64,000 nt of DNA from NCBI RefSeq assembly GCF_014191985.1, contig NZ_JACHXI010000005.1:1-64000 (forward strand), in the 5' to 3' direction. A program made the position numbers and the translations under genes. The notes below the pieces were generated by a model. That model was not told where the DNA came from. It was given only the letters and a program-made list of their open reading frames with translations, and ran no database searches. Positions 39,340-52,516 of the stretch are shown piece after piece (within the stretch, counting starts at the first letter, position 1; the number at the start of each line of letters is the position of its first letter). This DNA comes from Azomonas macrocytogenes. Its GTDB lineage: Bacteria > Pseudomonadota > Gammaproteobacteria > Pseudomonadales > Pseudomonadaceae.

Positions 39340-39697
39340 GTGATAGCCCTGATCGATACCGCCCTCAAGACAATCAAGCCCAAGGACAAGTCCTATACCG
39401 TCACCGTTGATCGTGGCTTGTACGTGGAGGTGTTCTCAATTGAGGCATCGTCTGAACAGCAAGTACCCGGCGTCGACGCTGAAGAACGCCCGCCTGAAAC
39501 GGGATGAGGCGGCGCATCTCGTGGCACTCGGCCAGTCTCCGACACAGAAGAAGCAACAAGAGAAAGTGACCGGCCCCGAAGACTTCACCGTGGCCGAGTT
39601 CGCTGAGCGCTTCTTCAAGGACATCCAGTCGCCGTACATCGGCAAGAAGCCGATCAAGGATGTCACCGCCGAGGACGTTCTTCACATTTGGCTATAA
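39340..39697 (+). pseudogene. Decayed tyrosine-recombinase (P4/SGI1-type) integrase, N-terminal part
   Basis: From a GTG at 39340 the frame reads VIALIDTALKTIKPKDKSYT then VTVDRGLYVEVF, the arm-binding domain start of P4-type integrases. It then shifts to another frame: YPASTLKNARLKRDEAAHLV, ALGQSPTQKKQQEK and FTVAEFAERFFKDIQ are the continuing integrase pattern. IGKKPIKDVTAEDVL follows with about 20 residues missing before it, and a stop comes at 39697. The catalytic domain (Arg-His-Arg-Tyr) is absent. About a quarter of a ~400-residue gene remains, with at least one frameshift and internal deletions. It records an island once integrated at the mnmE 3' end. Confidence 0.75.
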
Positions 39698-40059
39698 AGC
39701 ACTGTGAATAAAATGAAATTATCTACAGCACGCACATCGACGGCTTCGATGAACGTCAGTGAGACTGATCAGTACACTGCGTTCTGGACAATGTCATACC
39801 GCTTCGATAGCAAGGTCAGTTGCTGCCAGAAGATCACCATCCAAGGAACACCTATCCCGTAGGAATCGGGTTTCAGGTTAGATCCAAGATAAAATCAGTT
39901 ACATACACCTGATTTTCGCTTCTGCGCCGTGGAAATAACGCCGTTTTCGCTTCCTCATATTGATCCTTTTCCAACCAGCCATTAATGCCATTTATCCTGA
40001 AACAGATAGCTCCATAGCCTGTGGAAAACTGTTTTCCAGCCTTGAAGATAAGTCTTATA

Positions 40060-40270
40060 TAAAAATGTGGATAAATCATCCTGTTGATAATCATAAAAGA
40101 TACGCACAGGTGATTTACATCTTAATCACGAGATACAAGCAGTCATCACACAATCTTTAAAATCAATAAATTCCTTTAAATTTATATAGTTAATTATGTT
40201 ATTCACAATCTTCTTCTGACTAAAAGCAATTATAAAAACAAGCTTTTAAGAAATTACATTGCATTAATTG
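40060..40270. other. Second AT-rich DnaA-box cluster upstream of mnmG (oriC2-like)
   Basis: The stretch 39698-40393 has no supported gene. It holds a perfect inverted DnaA box (TGTGGATAA, 40066-40074), a TGTTGATAA box (40082-40090), a one-mismatch box TTATTCACA (40199-40207) and long A/T tracts from 40110 to 40280. A second autonomously replicating region near gidA/mnmG has been described in Pseudomonas; this matches it in position. Activity here is inference. Confidence 0.55.
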
Positions 40271-40393
40271 TTTTAAATCGAAGCCTCTCGACAAGTGCCT
40301 GTTTATAATTCACACGGAACGCTTCATTCGTTAATGGGAACTCCCTATACTGGTTGGCTTCTCTGTTCCATTTCGTACAGGCACGAGGTGCGT

Positions 40394-42286
40394 GTGGATT
40401 TTCCTTCCCGTTTTGACGTGATCGTGATCGGTGGCGGTCATGCCGGCACCGAGGCGGCGCTGGCAGCGGCACGTATGGGAGTCAGGACGCTATTGCTGAC
40501 CCATAACGTGGAAACCCTTGGCCAGATGAGTTGCAACCCGGCCATCGGTGGTATTGGCAAGAGTCATCTGGTCAAGGAAATCGATGCGCTGGGCGGTGCC
40601 ATGGCCATGGCAACAGATCAGGGTGGAATCCAGTTCCGTGTGCTCAATAGCCGTAAGGGACCAGCGGTGCGTGCTACCCGGGCCCAGGCTGATCGTTTGC
40701 TGTACAAGGCAGCAATCAGGGAAATGCTGGAGAATCAGCCAAACCTGTGGATATTTCAGCAGGCCTGTGACGATCTGATTGTCGAGCAGGATCAGGTGCG
40801 TGGCGTTGTTACCCAGATGGGGTTGCAGTTTCATGCCGACAGCGTGGTTTTGACGACCGGCACTTTCCTTGATGGACTTATCCACATCGGTCTGCGCAAC
40901 CATGCGGGGGGACGGGCTGGGGATCCGCCAGCCATTGCCTTGTCCAGGCGTCTGCGTGAGTTACCTTTACGGGTAGGCCGTTTGAAAACCGGCACACCGC
41001 CGCGAATCGACGGGCGCAGTGTGGATTTCTCGTTGATGACCGAGCAGCCGGGAGATGCTCCGACGCCGGTCATGTCCTTTCTCGGCTCACGCGAGCAGCA
41101 TCCACGCCAGGTCAGTTGCTGGATTACCCACACGAATGCGCGCACCCACGAGATCATCGCTGCCAATCTGGATCGCTCGCCGATGTATTCCGGAGTGATC
41201 GAAGGTGTCGGGCCGCGCTACTGCCCTTCCATCGAAGACAAGATCCACCGTTTCGCCGACAAGGACAGCCATCAGGTATTTCTTGAACCGGAAGGCCTGA
41301 CTACCCACGAGCTGTACCCCAACGGCATTTCCACTTCTCTGCCGTTCGATGTGCAACTGGATATCGTGCGTTCGATCCGCGGGATGGAAAACGCACATAT
41401 CGTGCGACCGGGCTATGCCATCGAATATGACTTCTTCGATCCGCGCGATCTGAAATACAGCCTGGAAACCAAGGTGATCGAAGGGTTGTTCTTTGCCGGT
41501 CAGATCAACGGCACCACAGGCTATGAAGAAGCCGGCGCCCAGGGGTTGCTCGCTGGCGCCAATGCGGCGTTGCGGGCCAAGGGGCAGCAAGCCTGGTGCC
41601 CACGCCGGGACGAAGCGTACATCGGGGTGCTGGTGGATGATTTGATTACCCTGGGTACCCAGGAGCCTTACCGCATGTTCACCTCGCGTGCCGAATACCG
41701 GCTCATTCTGCGGGAAGACAACGCGGACCTGCGCCTGACCGAGAAGGGGCGTGAACTTGGTCTGGTGGATGATCGCTGTTGGGCTGCTTTCGAGGCCAAG
41801 CGCGAAGGCATCGAACGTGAGTTGCAACGCCTGAAAAGTACCTGGGTGCATCCCCATACACCTCAGGGCGACGCTATCGGTGAGCGCTTCGGCAGCCCAT
41901 TGAACCGCGAATACAACCTGCTCAACCTGCTGGCGCGCCCGGAAATCGATTACGCGACGCTGATCGAGCTGAGCGGTGCCGGCACACCGGATCGGCAGAT
42001 AGCCGAACAGGTGGAAATCCAGACCAAATACGCCGGCTATATTGACCGCCAGCAGGAAGAGATCCGGCGCCTGCGCGCCAGTGAAGACACGCGGCTTCCC
42101 GAGAACCTGGACTACAGCAGCATTCCCGGGCTTTCCAGGGAAATCCAGCACAAACTTGGCCAAGCTCGCCCGCAGACGCTGGGTCAGGCTTCGCGGATTC
42201 CCGGGGTCACGCCAGCCGCTATTTCGTTATTGCTCATCCATTTGAAGAAACGCTCCGCCAGCGGCAAGCTGGAGCAAAGTGCCTGA
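40394..42286 (+). CDS. mnmG: tRNA uridine-5-carboxymethylaminomethyl synthesis enzyme MnmG
   Basis: A 630-residue FAD enzyme, partner of Mnm[21 protein letters not shown] starts the FAD-binding fold (GGGHAG near residues 14-19). [20 protein letters not shown] and [16 protein letters not shown]-like [16 protein letters not shown] are signature motifs. The C-terminal helical domain binds MnmE and tRNA. I chose GTG at 40394 because GAGG lies five bases upstream and the conserved sequence starts there. A perfect DnaA box lies inside (40878-40886). The stop overlaps the rsmG start. Confidence 0.97.
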   Translation: MDFPSRFDVIVIGGGHAGTEAALAAARMGVRTLLLTHNVETLGQMSCNPAIGGIGKSHLVKEIDALGGAMAMATDQGGIQFRVLNSRKGPAVRATRAQADRLLYKAAIREMLENQPNLWIFQQACDDLIVEQDQVRGVVTQMGLQFHADSVVLTTGTFLDGLIHIGLRNHAGGRAGDPPAIALSRRLRELPLRVGRLKTGTPPRIDGRSVDFSLMTEQPGDAPTPVMSFLGSREQHPRQVSCWITHTNARTHEIIAANLDRSPMYSGVIEGVGPRYCPSIEDKIHRFADKDSHQVFLEPEGLTTHELYPNGISTSLPFDVQLDIVRSIRGMENAHIVRPGYAIEYDFFDPRDLKYSLETKVIEGLFFAGQINGTTGYEEAGAQGLLAGANAALRAKGQQAWCPRRDEAYIGVLVDDLITLGTQEPYRMFTSRAEYRLILREDNADLRLTEKGRELGLVDDRCWAAFEAKREGIERELQRLKSTWVHPHTPQGDAIGERFGSPLNREYNLLNLLARPEIDYATLIELSGAGTPDRQIAEQVEIQTKYAGYIDRQQEEIRRLRASEDTRLPENLDYSSIPGLSREIQHKLGQARPQTLGQASRIPGVTPAAISLLLIHLKKRSASGKLEQSA

Positions 42287-42933
42287 TGTCTGTGTTGACC
42301 GCTGAACACCGCAAGGAACTGACCGAAGGCGCAGCAGCGCTGGGCGTGCACTTGTCTGCGCAGCAACAGGCAGGACTGCTGGATTACCTGACGCTGCTGA
42401 ACAAGTGGAACAAGGCCTACAATCTCACCGCCGTACGCGACCCTAACGAGATGATTTCGCGGCATTTGCTCGACAGCCTCAGCATCGTGCCTCATGTTGA
42501 CCCGGGCGGCGAACGCTGGCTGGATGTCGGCAGTGGCGGCGGCATGCCCGGTATTCCACTGGCCATCCTGTTTCCCGAGCGGCATTTCGTCCTTCTGGAT
42601 TCCAATGGCAAGAAAACGCGCTTTCTGACCCAGGTAAAACTGGAACTGGGATTGGCTAATCTTGCTGTAGTCAATGATCGAGTGGAGGCCTTCCGTCCGG
42701 AGCAGCCCTTCAGCGATATCGTCTCGCGTGCTTTCAGTTCCGTGGCGGATTTCACCGGCTGGACCCGGCATCTTGGCGATAGCGATACCCGCTGGCTGGC
42801 GATGAAAGGCCAGCATCCGGAACAGGAACTGCAACAACTGCCGGATGACTTCCGTCTGGAAGGTACGCATTCACTCAGCGTTCCCGGTTGCCAAGGGCAA
42901 CGTCACCTGTTGATACTTCGCCGCATTTCATGA
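42286..42933 (+). CDS. rsmG: 16S rRNA (guanine527-N7)-methyltransferase RsmG
   Basis: A 215-residue SAM-dependent methyltransferase. The SAM motif is [20 protein letters not shown], preceded by [20 protein letters not shown] and RHLLDSLSI, which are diagnostic for RsmG (GidB). It methylates G527 of 16S rRNA. The start codon shares a base with the mnmG stop, so translation is coupled. Confidence 0.97.
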   Translation: MSVLTAEHRKELTEGAAALGVHLSAQQQAGLLDYLTLLNKWNKAYNLTAVRDPNEMISRHLLDSLSIVPHVDPGGERWLDVGSGGGMPGIPLAILFPERHFVLLDSNGKKTRFLTQVKLELGLANLAVVNDRVEAFRPEQPFSDIVSRAFSSVADFTGWTRHLGDSDTRWLAMKGQHPEQELQQLPDDFRLEGTHSLSVPGCQGQRHLLILRRIS

Positions 42934-42951
42934 CCCGGATAGACATCGACC

Positions 42952-43740
42952 ATGGCTAGAGTATTCGCCATCGCCAACCAGAAAGGCGGAGTCGGCAAGA
43001 CGACCACGTGCGTCAATCTGGCTGCTTCCCTGGTGGCGACGCGCCGCCGCGTGCTGCTGATCGATCTCGATCCGCAAGGTAATGCCACGACCGGCAGCGG
43101 TGTGGACAAGCTGAATCTGGAACATTCCATCTATGACGTACTGACCGGCGAATGCAGCCTGGTCGAGGCCATGCAGTTCTCCGAGCATGGCGGCTATCAA
43201 CTGCTGCCGGCCAACCGTGATCTCACCGCCGCTGAAGTGTCCCTGCTCAATATGCCGGCCAAGGAAAAGCGGCTGCGTGAAGCCCTGGCGCCGGTCCGCG
43301 AGAACTACGACTACATACTCATCGACTGCCCACCATCGTTGTCCATGCTGACCGTCAACGCCTTGGCGGCTTCCGATGGAGTCATCATCCCCATGCAATG
43401 CGAATACTATGCACTCGAAGGTCTGACCGACTTGGTCAACTCCATCCAGCGCATTGCTGGCGCACTGAATCCGGAACTGCGTATCGAAGGCCTGTTGCGC
43501 ACCATGTACGATCCGCGCAGCAGCCTGACCAACGAAGTATCCGATCAGCTCAAAGCGCATTTCAGCGACCAACTCTACGAAACCGTGATCCCGCGCAACG
43601 TACGTCTTGCCGAGGCTCCCAGCCATGGCATGCCGGCGCTCGAATACGACAAACAGTCCAAGGGAGCCCAGGCCTATCTGGCCCTGGCCGGTGAGTTATC
43701 CCGCCGGCAACGTCGATCTGCCCGTGCGGTCACCGCATAA
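42952..43740 (+). CDS. parA: Chromosome partitioning ATPase ParA
   Basis: A 262-residue Walker-type ATPase. MARVFAIANQKGGVGKTTTC contains the deviant Walker A (KGGVGKTT, about residues 11-18), DLDPQGNATTG is the A' motif, and DYILIDCPPSLSMLT is Walker B. It drives segregation of ParB-bound parS sites, two of which lie at 30944 and 31574. parB follows nine bases later. Confidence 0.97.
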   Translation: MARVFAIANQKGGVGKTTTCVNLAASLVATRRRVLLIDLDPQGNATTGSGVDKLNLEHSIYDVLTGECSLVEAMQFSEHGGYQLLPANRDLTAAEVSLLNMPAKEKRLREALAPVRENYDYILIDCPPSLSMLTVNALAASDGVIIPMQCEYYALEGLTDLVNSIQRIAGALNPELRIEGLLRTMYDPRSSLTNEVSDQLKAHFSDQLYETVIPRNVRLAEAPSHGMPALEYDKQSKGAQAYLALAGELSRRQRRSARAVTA

Positions 43741-43749
43741 GGAATTTTC

Positions 43750-44634
43750 ATGGCAACGAAGAAAAGAGGACTTGGCCGCGGGCTTGATGCGCTGCTTGGT
43801 GGTGCTAGTGGTAGTACCAGTGCCCAGACTATGCAGGAGGAGGCGAACCAGATCGATCAACGCGAACTTTACCAGTTGCCTCTGGAGCTGATCCGCCCTG
43901 GCAAATACCAGCCACGCCGGGATATGGATCCCGCAACCCTGGAAGAACTGGCTCATTCGATCCGGATTCAGGGAGTGATGCAACCCATCGTGGTACGCCC
44001 GGTTGGCTCCGGCCACTATGAAATCATTGCCGGGGAACGGCGTTGGCGAGCCTGCCAGCAGGCCGGGCTGGACAAGATCCCGGCGCTGGTCCGCGAAGTG
44101 CCTGATGAGGCCGCCATCGCCATGGCGCTGATCGAAAATATCCAGCGCGAAGACCTGAACCCCATCGAAGAAGCACTGGCGCTGCAACGGCTGCAACAGG
44201 ATTACCAACTGACCCAACAGCAGGTAGCTGACGCAATCGGTAAATCACGAGTGGCAGTCAGCAACCTACTGCGCCTGATTAGCCTGCCTGAAGAAGTGAA
44301 AACCATGCTGTCCCATGGCGATCTGGAAATGGGGCATGCTCGCGCCCTGCTCGGATTACCGTCGGAAAGGCAGGGAGAAGGCGCGCGTCACGTTGTCGCA
44401 CGAAATCTGACCGTACGGCAAACCGAGGCACTGGTGCGCCAGTGGCTCAACGGCAAACCGGAAACTGCGGAAAAGCCTGCGCTCGATCCGGATATCAGCC
44501 GGCTGGAACAGCGTCTGGCAGAGCGTCTGGGCTCTCCGGTGCAAATCAGGCATGGTCACAAAGGTAAAGGTCAGCTAGTCATCCGCTACAACTCGCTGGA
44601 TGAATTGCAAGGTGTCCTGGCACATATCCGGTAA
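43750..44634 (+). CDS. parB: Chromosome partitioning protein ParB
   Basis: A 294-residue CTP-dependent DNA clamp. The N-terminal ParA-contact region is MATKKRGLGRGLDALLGG. The CTPase/ParB core has GKYQPRRDMD, GERRWRACQQAG and ENIQREDLNPIEEA. The helix-turn-helix includes QQQVADAIGKSRVAVSNLLR, and the C-terminal dimer domain ends IRYNSLDELQGVLAHI. It nucleates on parS. It ends 130 bp before atpI, which has its own promoter. Confidence 0.97.
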   Translation: MATKKRGLGRGLDALLGGASGSTSAQTMQEEANQIDQRELYQLPLELIRPGKYQPRRDMDPATLEELAHSIRIQGVMQPIVVRPVGSGHYEIIAGERRWRACQQAGLDKIPALVREVPDEAAIAMALIENIQREDLNPIEEALALQRLQQDYQLTQQQVADAIGKSRVAVSNLLRLISLPEEVKTMLSHGDLEMGHARALLGLPSERQGEGARHVVARNLTVRQTEALVRQWLNGKPETAEKPALDPDISRLEQRLAERLGSPVQIRHGHKGKGQLVIRYNSLDELQGVLAHIR

Positions 44635-44677
44635 CTTCGATCCGTGCAGAAAATGACCAGAAAACACTGGCCGACAG

Positions 44678-44706
44678 TTGAAGCCACCTGGAACCGCCCC
44701 TATACT
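44678..44706 (+). promoter_or_regulatory. Promoter of the atp operon
   Basis: TTGAAG (44678-44683) and TATACT (44701-44706) are separated by the optimal 17 bp. It lies 58 bp before the atpI start and 43 bp after the parB stop, the expected place for the ATP synthase operon promoter. Confidence 0.65.
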
Positions 44707-44721
44707 CGCCGCGCATTTTAA

Positions 44722-45999
<1,278 letters not shown>

Positions 46000-46073
46000 C
46001 GGACTTGTTCCGCACCGGGATGAGCCCGCTATACCAGCTTGATCCTATACAAAACCCCAAACCAAACCTTTAG

Positions 46074-46325
<252 letters not shown>

Positions 46326-46346
46326 GCCTGCCTTCCGGGGTCCATG

Positions 46347-46371
46347 ACGGGGTTCGCCAGACGAGCCCCGT
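46347..46371 (+). promoter_or_regulatory. Intercistronic hairpin after atpE
   Basis: ACGGGGTTCG pairs with CGAGCCCCGT (nine Watson-Crick pairs and one G-T) around the loop CCAGA. It lies in the 96-bp atpE-atpF spacer. It could stabilise the atpE message or lower downstream transcription, in keeping with the high c-subunit stoichiometry. Confidence 0.6.
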
Positions 46372-46421
46372 TGTCGTGGAAATGACAACCGCGTCAACGA
46401 GATAGCTCGAGGTAAATCGCT

Positions 46422-46892
46422 GTGAATATAAACTTGACCTTGTTCGGTCAAATGATCGCCTTCGCTATTTTCGTCTGGTTCTGCATGAAACACGTATGGC
46501 CGCCGATTACCCAGGCCATGCAGGAACGCCAGAAGAAAATCGCCGATGGGCTGGATGCCGCGGGGCGTGCGCAGAAGGACCTGCGACTGGCCCAGGAAAA
46601 GGCTTCCATTACCTTGAAGGAAACCAGAGAGCAGGCTGCCCAGATCCTTGAGCAGGCCAGCAAGCACGCCAACACGATCATCGAAGAAGCCAAGCAGCAG
46701 GCTCAGGCCGAAGGTGAGCGACTGGTCACCGGTGCCCGTGCCGAGATCGAGCAAGAAGTGAATCGTGCTCGTGACGAGCTGCGCGCGCAAGTAGCAACCC
46801 TGGCCGTACTGGGTGCACAGCAGATCCTGGAATCCCAAGTGGATACCAAGGTACATGACGAGCTGGTCGCAAAACTGGCCTCCCAACTCTAA
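46422..46892 (+). CDS. atpF: ATP synthase F0 subunit b
   Basis: A 156-residue stator subunit with one N-terminal membrane helix ([20 protein letters not shown]) and a long charged coiled-coil (residues about 35-140, [18 protein letters not shown]). It links F0 to F1 through the delta subunit. It starts with GTG. Size and layout are typical. Confidence 0.97.
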   Translation: MNINLTLFGQMIAFAIFVWFCMKHVWPPITQAMQERQKKIADGLDAAGRAQKDLRLAQEKASITLKETREQAAQILEQASKHANTIIEEAKQQAQAEGERLVTGARAEIEQEVNRARDELRAQVATLAVLGAQQILESQVDTKVHDELVAKLASQL

Positions 46893-46904
46893 GCGAGGCT
46901 AGCG

Positions 46905-47444
46905 ATGATCAATAACCAGACGTTTGCCCGGCCTTATGCAAAAGCCGCTTTCGAACTTGCCAGTGAATCCGGGAAAACCGACGCTTGGCTGAAGTCGCTC
47001 GACCTGGTAGCTACCTTGGTGAAAGTACCGGAAGTCGCCGCGGTACTCGGTAATCCCCGTCTTACTCGCGAAAGCAAGGCCAGGTCGCTGATCAATCTGT
47101 TGAGCAAGAAAGACCTGGACAGTGCATTTCGCAATTTCCTGACGACCCTGAGCAACAACGATCGTCTGGAAATTCTTCCGACCGTCTACGAGCTGTTCGA
47201 GAACCTGAAGCTTGAAGCCGAGAGGACGCTGACGGTCGAAGCGGAAACCGCCTACGAGCTGAACGCGGAACAACTAGAAATCCTGGCTGCCTCCCTGTCG
47301 AAGCGGCTCGATCGTACCGTCAACCTCCAGCAGGTGGTAAATCCTGCGTTGATCGGCGGCTTGATCATCCGCGCCGGCGATGTGGTTATCGACGGTTCGG
47401 TCCGCGGCAAGCTGGGCCAGTTGGCCGAAGCGTTGAAATCCTGA
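46905..47444 (+). CDS. atpH: ATP synthase F1 subunit delta
   Basis: A 179-residue protein starting MINNQTFARPYAKAAFELAS, the usual delta N-terminus. The C-terminal signature NPALIGGLIIRAGDVVIDGSVRGKL is present. It connects the b-subunit stator to the F1 head. It lies 12 bp after atpF and 15 bp before atpA. Confidence 0.97.
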   Translation: MINNQTFARPYAKAAFELASESGKTDAWLKSLDLVATLVKVPEVAAVLGNPRLTRESKARSLINLLSKKDLDSAFRNFLTTLSNNDRLEILPTVYELFENLKLEAERTLTVEAETAYELNAEQLEILAASLSKRLDRTVNLQQVVNPALIGGLIIRAGDVVIDGSVRGKLGQLAEALKS

Positions 47445-47459
47445 TTTGAGGGACATGGC

Positions 47460-49004
47460 ATGCAGCAACTGAATCCTTCCGAAATAAGCGAGATCATCAA
47501 GCAGCGAATCGCCAAGCTTGATGTTTCCGCACAAGCCCGCAACGAGGGCACTGTCGTCAGCGTGTCTGACGGTATCGTCCGCATCTACGGCCTGGCCGAT
47601 GTGATGTACGGTGAAATGATCGAATTCCCCGGTGGGGTTTTCGGCATGGCGCTCAACCTGGAGCGGGACTCCGTGGGCGCTGTGATCCTGGGTAGCTACC
47701 TGGGGCTTACCGAAGGTATGACCGCCAAGTGCACCGGCCGCGTTCTGGATGTACCGGTCGGTCCGGAACTGCTGGGCCGCGTAGTCGATGCCCTGGGCAA
47801 TCCGATCGACGGCAAAGGCCCGCTTGGTGCCAAGGAAACCGATGCGGTCGAGAAAGTAGCGCCGGGCGTGATCTGGCGTAAGTCGGTAGACCAGCCGGTG
47901 CAGACCGGCTACAAATCGGTCGACGCCATGATCCCGGTCGGCCGTGGCCAGCGCGAGCTGATCATCGGTGACCGTCAGATCGGCAAAACCGCGATGGCCA
48001 TCGATGCCATCATCAACCAGAAGAACAGCGGTATCCGCTGCGTCTACGTAGCCATCGGTCAGAAGCAGTCGACCATCGCCAACGTCGTGCGCAAGCTGGA
48101 AGAGCACGGTGCCTTGGCCAACACCATCGTGGTGGCTGCCAGCGCATCCGAATCCGCTGCGTTGCAGTACCTGGCTCCTTATTCCGGCTGCACCATGGGT
48201 GAATACTTCCGCGACCGTGGTGAAGACGCGCTGATCGTCTATGATGATCTGTCCAAGCAAGCCGTGGCCTATCGCCAGATTTCCCTGCTGCTGCGCCGTC
48301 CGCCGGGCCGCGAAGCCTATCCAGGCGACGTCTTCTATCTCCACAGCCGCCTGCTGGAGCGCGCTTCCCGCGTTTCCGAAGAATACGTGGAGAAATTCAC
48401 CAATGGTGCCGTGACTGGCAAAACCGGTTCGTTGACTGCGCTGCCGATCATCGAGACCCAGGCTGGTGATGTTTCTGCCTTCGTTCCGACCAACGTGATC
48501 TCCATCACCGACGGCCAGATCTTCCTGGAATCCTCCATGTTCAACTCGGGCATCCGTCCAGCGGTCAACGCTGGTATCTCGGTGTCCCGCGTTGGTGGTG
48601 CAGCCCAGACCAAGATCATCAAGAAGCTTTCCGGTGGCATCCGTACCGCTCTCGCCCAGTATCGCGAACTGGCGGCTTTCGCCCAGTTTGCCTCCGACCT
48701 GGACGAAGTCACCCGCAAACAGCTCGAACACGGCCAGCGCGTTACTGAACTGATGAAGCAGAAACAGTTCGTACCGATGTCCATTGGCGAGATGGGTGTA
48801 TCGCTGTATGCCGCCGAACGTGGCTACCTGACAGATATCGAAGTGGCCAAGATCGGTGCCTTCGAGCAGGCGTTGATCGGCTACTTCCAGCGCGAGCAAA
48901 GCGCTCTGCTGGAGAAGATCAACGAAAAGGGTGATTTCAACGACGAGATCGATGCAGGCATCAAGGCCGGTATCGAAACCTTCAAGGCCACCCAAACCTG
49001 GTAA
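47460..49004 (+). CDS. atpA: ATP synthase F1 subunit alpha
   Basis: A 514-residue non-catalytic nucleotide-binding subunit. The P-loop is [13 protein letters not shown] (about 169-181). The N-terminus [20 protein letters not shown] is typical, and [20 protein letters not shown] and the alpha/beta signature [17 protein letters not shown] are present. It forms the F1 hexamer with beta. A perfect hairpin follows it at 49011. Confidence 0.98.
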   Translation: MQQLNPSEISEIIKQRIAKLDVSAQARNEGTVVSVSDGIVRIYGLADVMYGEMIEFPGGVFGMALNLERDSVGAVILGSYLGLTEGMTAKCTGRVLDVPVGPELLGRVVDALGNPIDGKGPLGAKETDAVEKVAPGVIWRKSVDQPVQTGYKSVDAMIPVGRGQRELIIGDRQIGKTAMAIDAIINQKNSGIRCVYVAIGQKQSTIANVVRKLEEHGALANTIVVAASASESAALQYLAPYSGCTMGEYFRDRGEDALIVYDDLSKQAVAYRQISLLLRRPPGREAYPGDVFYLHSRLLERASRVSEEYVEKFTNGAVTGKTGSLTALPIIETQAGDVSAFVPTNVISITDGQIFLESSMFNSGIRPAVNAGISVSRVGGAAQTKIIKKLSGGIRTALAQYRELAAFAQFASDLDEVTRKQLEHGQRVTELMKQKQFVPMSIGEMGVSLYAAERGYLTDIEVAKIGAFEQALIGYFQREQSALLEKINEKGDFNDEIDAGIKAGIETFKATQTW

Positions 49005-49010
49005 GCCGCA

Positions 49011-49035
49011 GCGGGCATCCTTGCTGGATGCCCGC
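49011..49035 (+). promoter_or_regulatory. Perfect intercistronic hairpin between atpA and atpG
   Basis: GCGGGCATCC pairs fully with GGATGCCCGC around TTGCT. It occupies most of the 54-bp atpA-atpG spacer. There is no T-run, so it is more likely an mRNA stability or attenuation element than a terminator. Confidence 0.65.
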
Positions 49036-49058
49036 CTGCTAAACCCGAAAGGTGTCAA

Positions 49059-51325
<2,267 letters not shown>

Positions 51326-51330
51326 CGGTA

Positions 51331-51369
51331 AAGCCCGTCAAGGGCGTTGCCAGGTGTGATGGCGGGCTT
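51331..51369 (+). promoter_or_regulatory. Intercistronic hairpin between atpD and atpC
   Basis: AAGCCCGTC (51331-51339) can pair with GGCGGGCTT (51361-51369), nine pairs including one G-T. An alternative is the tight palindrome GGCGGGC-TT-GCCCGCC at 51361-51376. It occupies the 69-bp spacer. Two mutually exclusive folds are possible. Confidence 0.45.
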
Positions 51370-51394
51370 GCCCGCCTGTTAACCGAGGCTAAGT

Positions 51395-51823
51395 ATGGCT
51401 ATATCAGTCCACTGCGATATCGTCAGTGCGGAAGAAGAACTGTTCTCCGGACTGGTGGAAATGGTCGTTGCCCATGGCCATCTTGGCGATTTGGGTATCC
51501 TGCCGGGGCATACACCGCTGTTGAGCAGTCTCAAGCCGGGTCCGGTGCGAGTGATCAAGCAGGGCGGAGAAGAGGAAGTCTTCTATGTCTCGGGCGGTTT
51601 CATCGAAGTTCAGCCGAACATGGTGAAAGTACTCGCCGACACCGGAACCCGTGCCAAGGATCTCGATGAGGTCGCTGCCCAGGAAGCTGTCAAGTTTGCC
51701 CGGAACGCACTGAACGAGAAAGGCGCACAGTTCGACTACAGTTCTGCCGCTGCGCGTCTGGCCGAAGCAGTAGCTCAACTGCGCACCATCGAGCAGCTGC
51801 GCAAGAAATACGGTCATCATTGA
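51395..51823 (+). CDS. atpC: ATP synthase F1 subunit epsilon
   Basis: A 142-residue subunit with the N-terminal beta sandwich ([40 protein letters not shown]) and the C-terminal two-helix regulatory arm ([16 protein letters not shown]). It regulates ATP hydrolysis and links gamma to the c-ring. It ends the atp operon, before a very strong terminator. Confidence 0.97.
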   Translation: MAISVHCDIVSAEEELFSGLVEMVVAHGHLGDLGILPGHTPLLSSLKPGPVRVIKQGGEEEVFYVSGGFIEVQPNMVKVLADTGTRAKDLDEVAAQEAVKFARNALNEKGAQFDYSSAAARLAEAVAQLRTIEQLRKKYGHH

Positions 51824-51844
51824 TAGGCGTATTTCGATAAATGC

Positions 51845-51886
51845 AGTAAAGACAAAGGGTAGCTTCGGCTACCCTTTGTCTTTACT
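51845..51886. terminator. Bidirectional intrinsic terminator after atpC
   Basis: AGTAAAGACAAAGGGTAGC and GCTACCCTTTGTCTTTACT form a perfect 19-base-pair stem closed by a TTCG tetraloop. A/T tracts in the stem give T-runs on both strands, so it can serve atpC and the convergent small gene at 51907. Confidence 0.93.
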
Positions 51887-51906
51887 GGGCTTCTGTAGCT
51901 TGATCT

Positions 51907-52140
51907 TCAAAGCTGCTCCAACTCTTCCCAATCAGCCAGAACACCAATTTTACGAGCCATGGCTTCAAGATCCAGGTGATCGGCTATCACCCTGCCGGTA
52001 GCCAGATCGATCTGATAAAAACTGCCAGTGGCTGCGTGCCGTGTGCTATCGATACTGCACCGTTTGAGCTGTGTATCGCGAGGCGTCAGTTTACGATTTA
52101 CCCTGGCCACCAGGGCACGTTCCGTGATTTGTGCTTTCAT
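51907..52140 (-). CDS. Conserved small Pseudomonas protein of unknown function
   Basis: A 77-residue protein starting MKAQITERALVARVNRKLTP and ending DLEAMARKIGVLADWEELEQ. The pattern (Ala-Arg-Val-Asn-Arg-Lys-Leu, then a short beta region, then DLEAxxRxxGVLxxWE) matches small hypothetical proteins I recall from Pseudomonas genomes. No catalytic motif or membrane segment is visible. A GGAGTG site seven bases before the ATG supports the start. It is convergent with atpC across the shared terminator. Confidence 0.75.
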   Translation of the reverse strand: MKAQITERALVARVNRKLTPRDTQLKRCSIDSTRHAATGSFYQIDLATGRVIADHLDLEAMARKIGVLADWEELEQL

Positions 52141-52516
52141 AGTTCACTCCGATTTGTACTGTAGATGCGGCAAGCAAGAGTATTTGCATCGCCAAGGATG
52201 CGGAAGAGCGTTTTTTCGATAAGGCGCGTGCCTATTGGCAGAGGCTGAGACCAGGTCCGTAAATTCCAAGCGCCACGTTTGATTCCAAGTATGTGATAAG
52301 GCGAGAATGAAAATCGGATAGGGTTTGCGATCAATCGATCTGGAATCGAAGGGGTTCCGATTGATGCTGAAGAGGAGTTTGCCAGGGTATGGTTGGTCTA
52401 GGTGCTCGGGAGTTTTGCGGAGTTGGCTCTAACGCTGATCAGGAGCGCCCAGGTTTAGGCAACCAACGCACTTCAACAAGGCCGGCAGTCCTGCCAGTCT
52501 GGAAAAGGTAACCAGA
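52141..52516. other. Non-coding spacer upstream of the srf locus
   Basis: A 376-bp interval with no supported gene. It contains the divergent promoter regions for the small gene at 51907 and for srfA. I see no strong sigma70 hexamer pair with correct spacing for srfA. An AAGG ribosome binding site precedes the srfA ATG. Confidence 0.4.
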
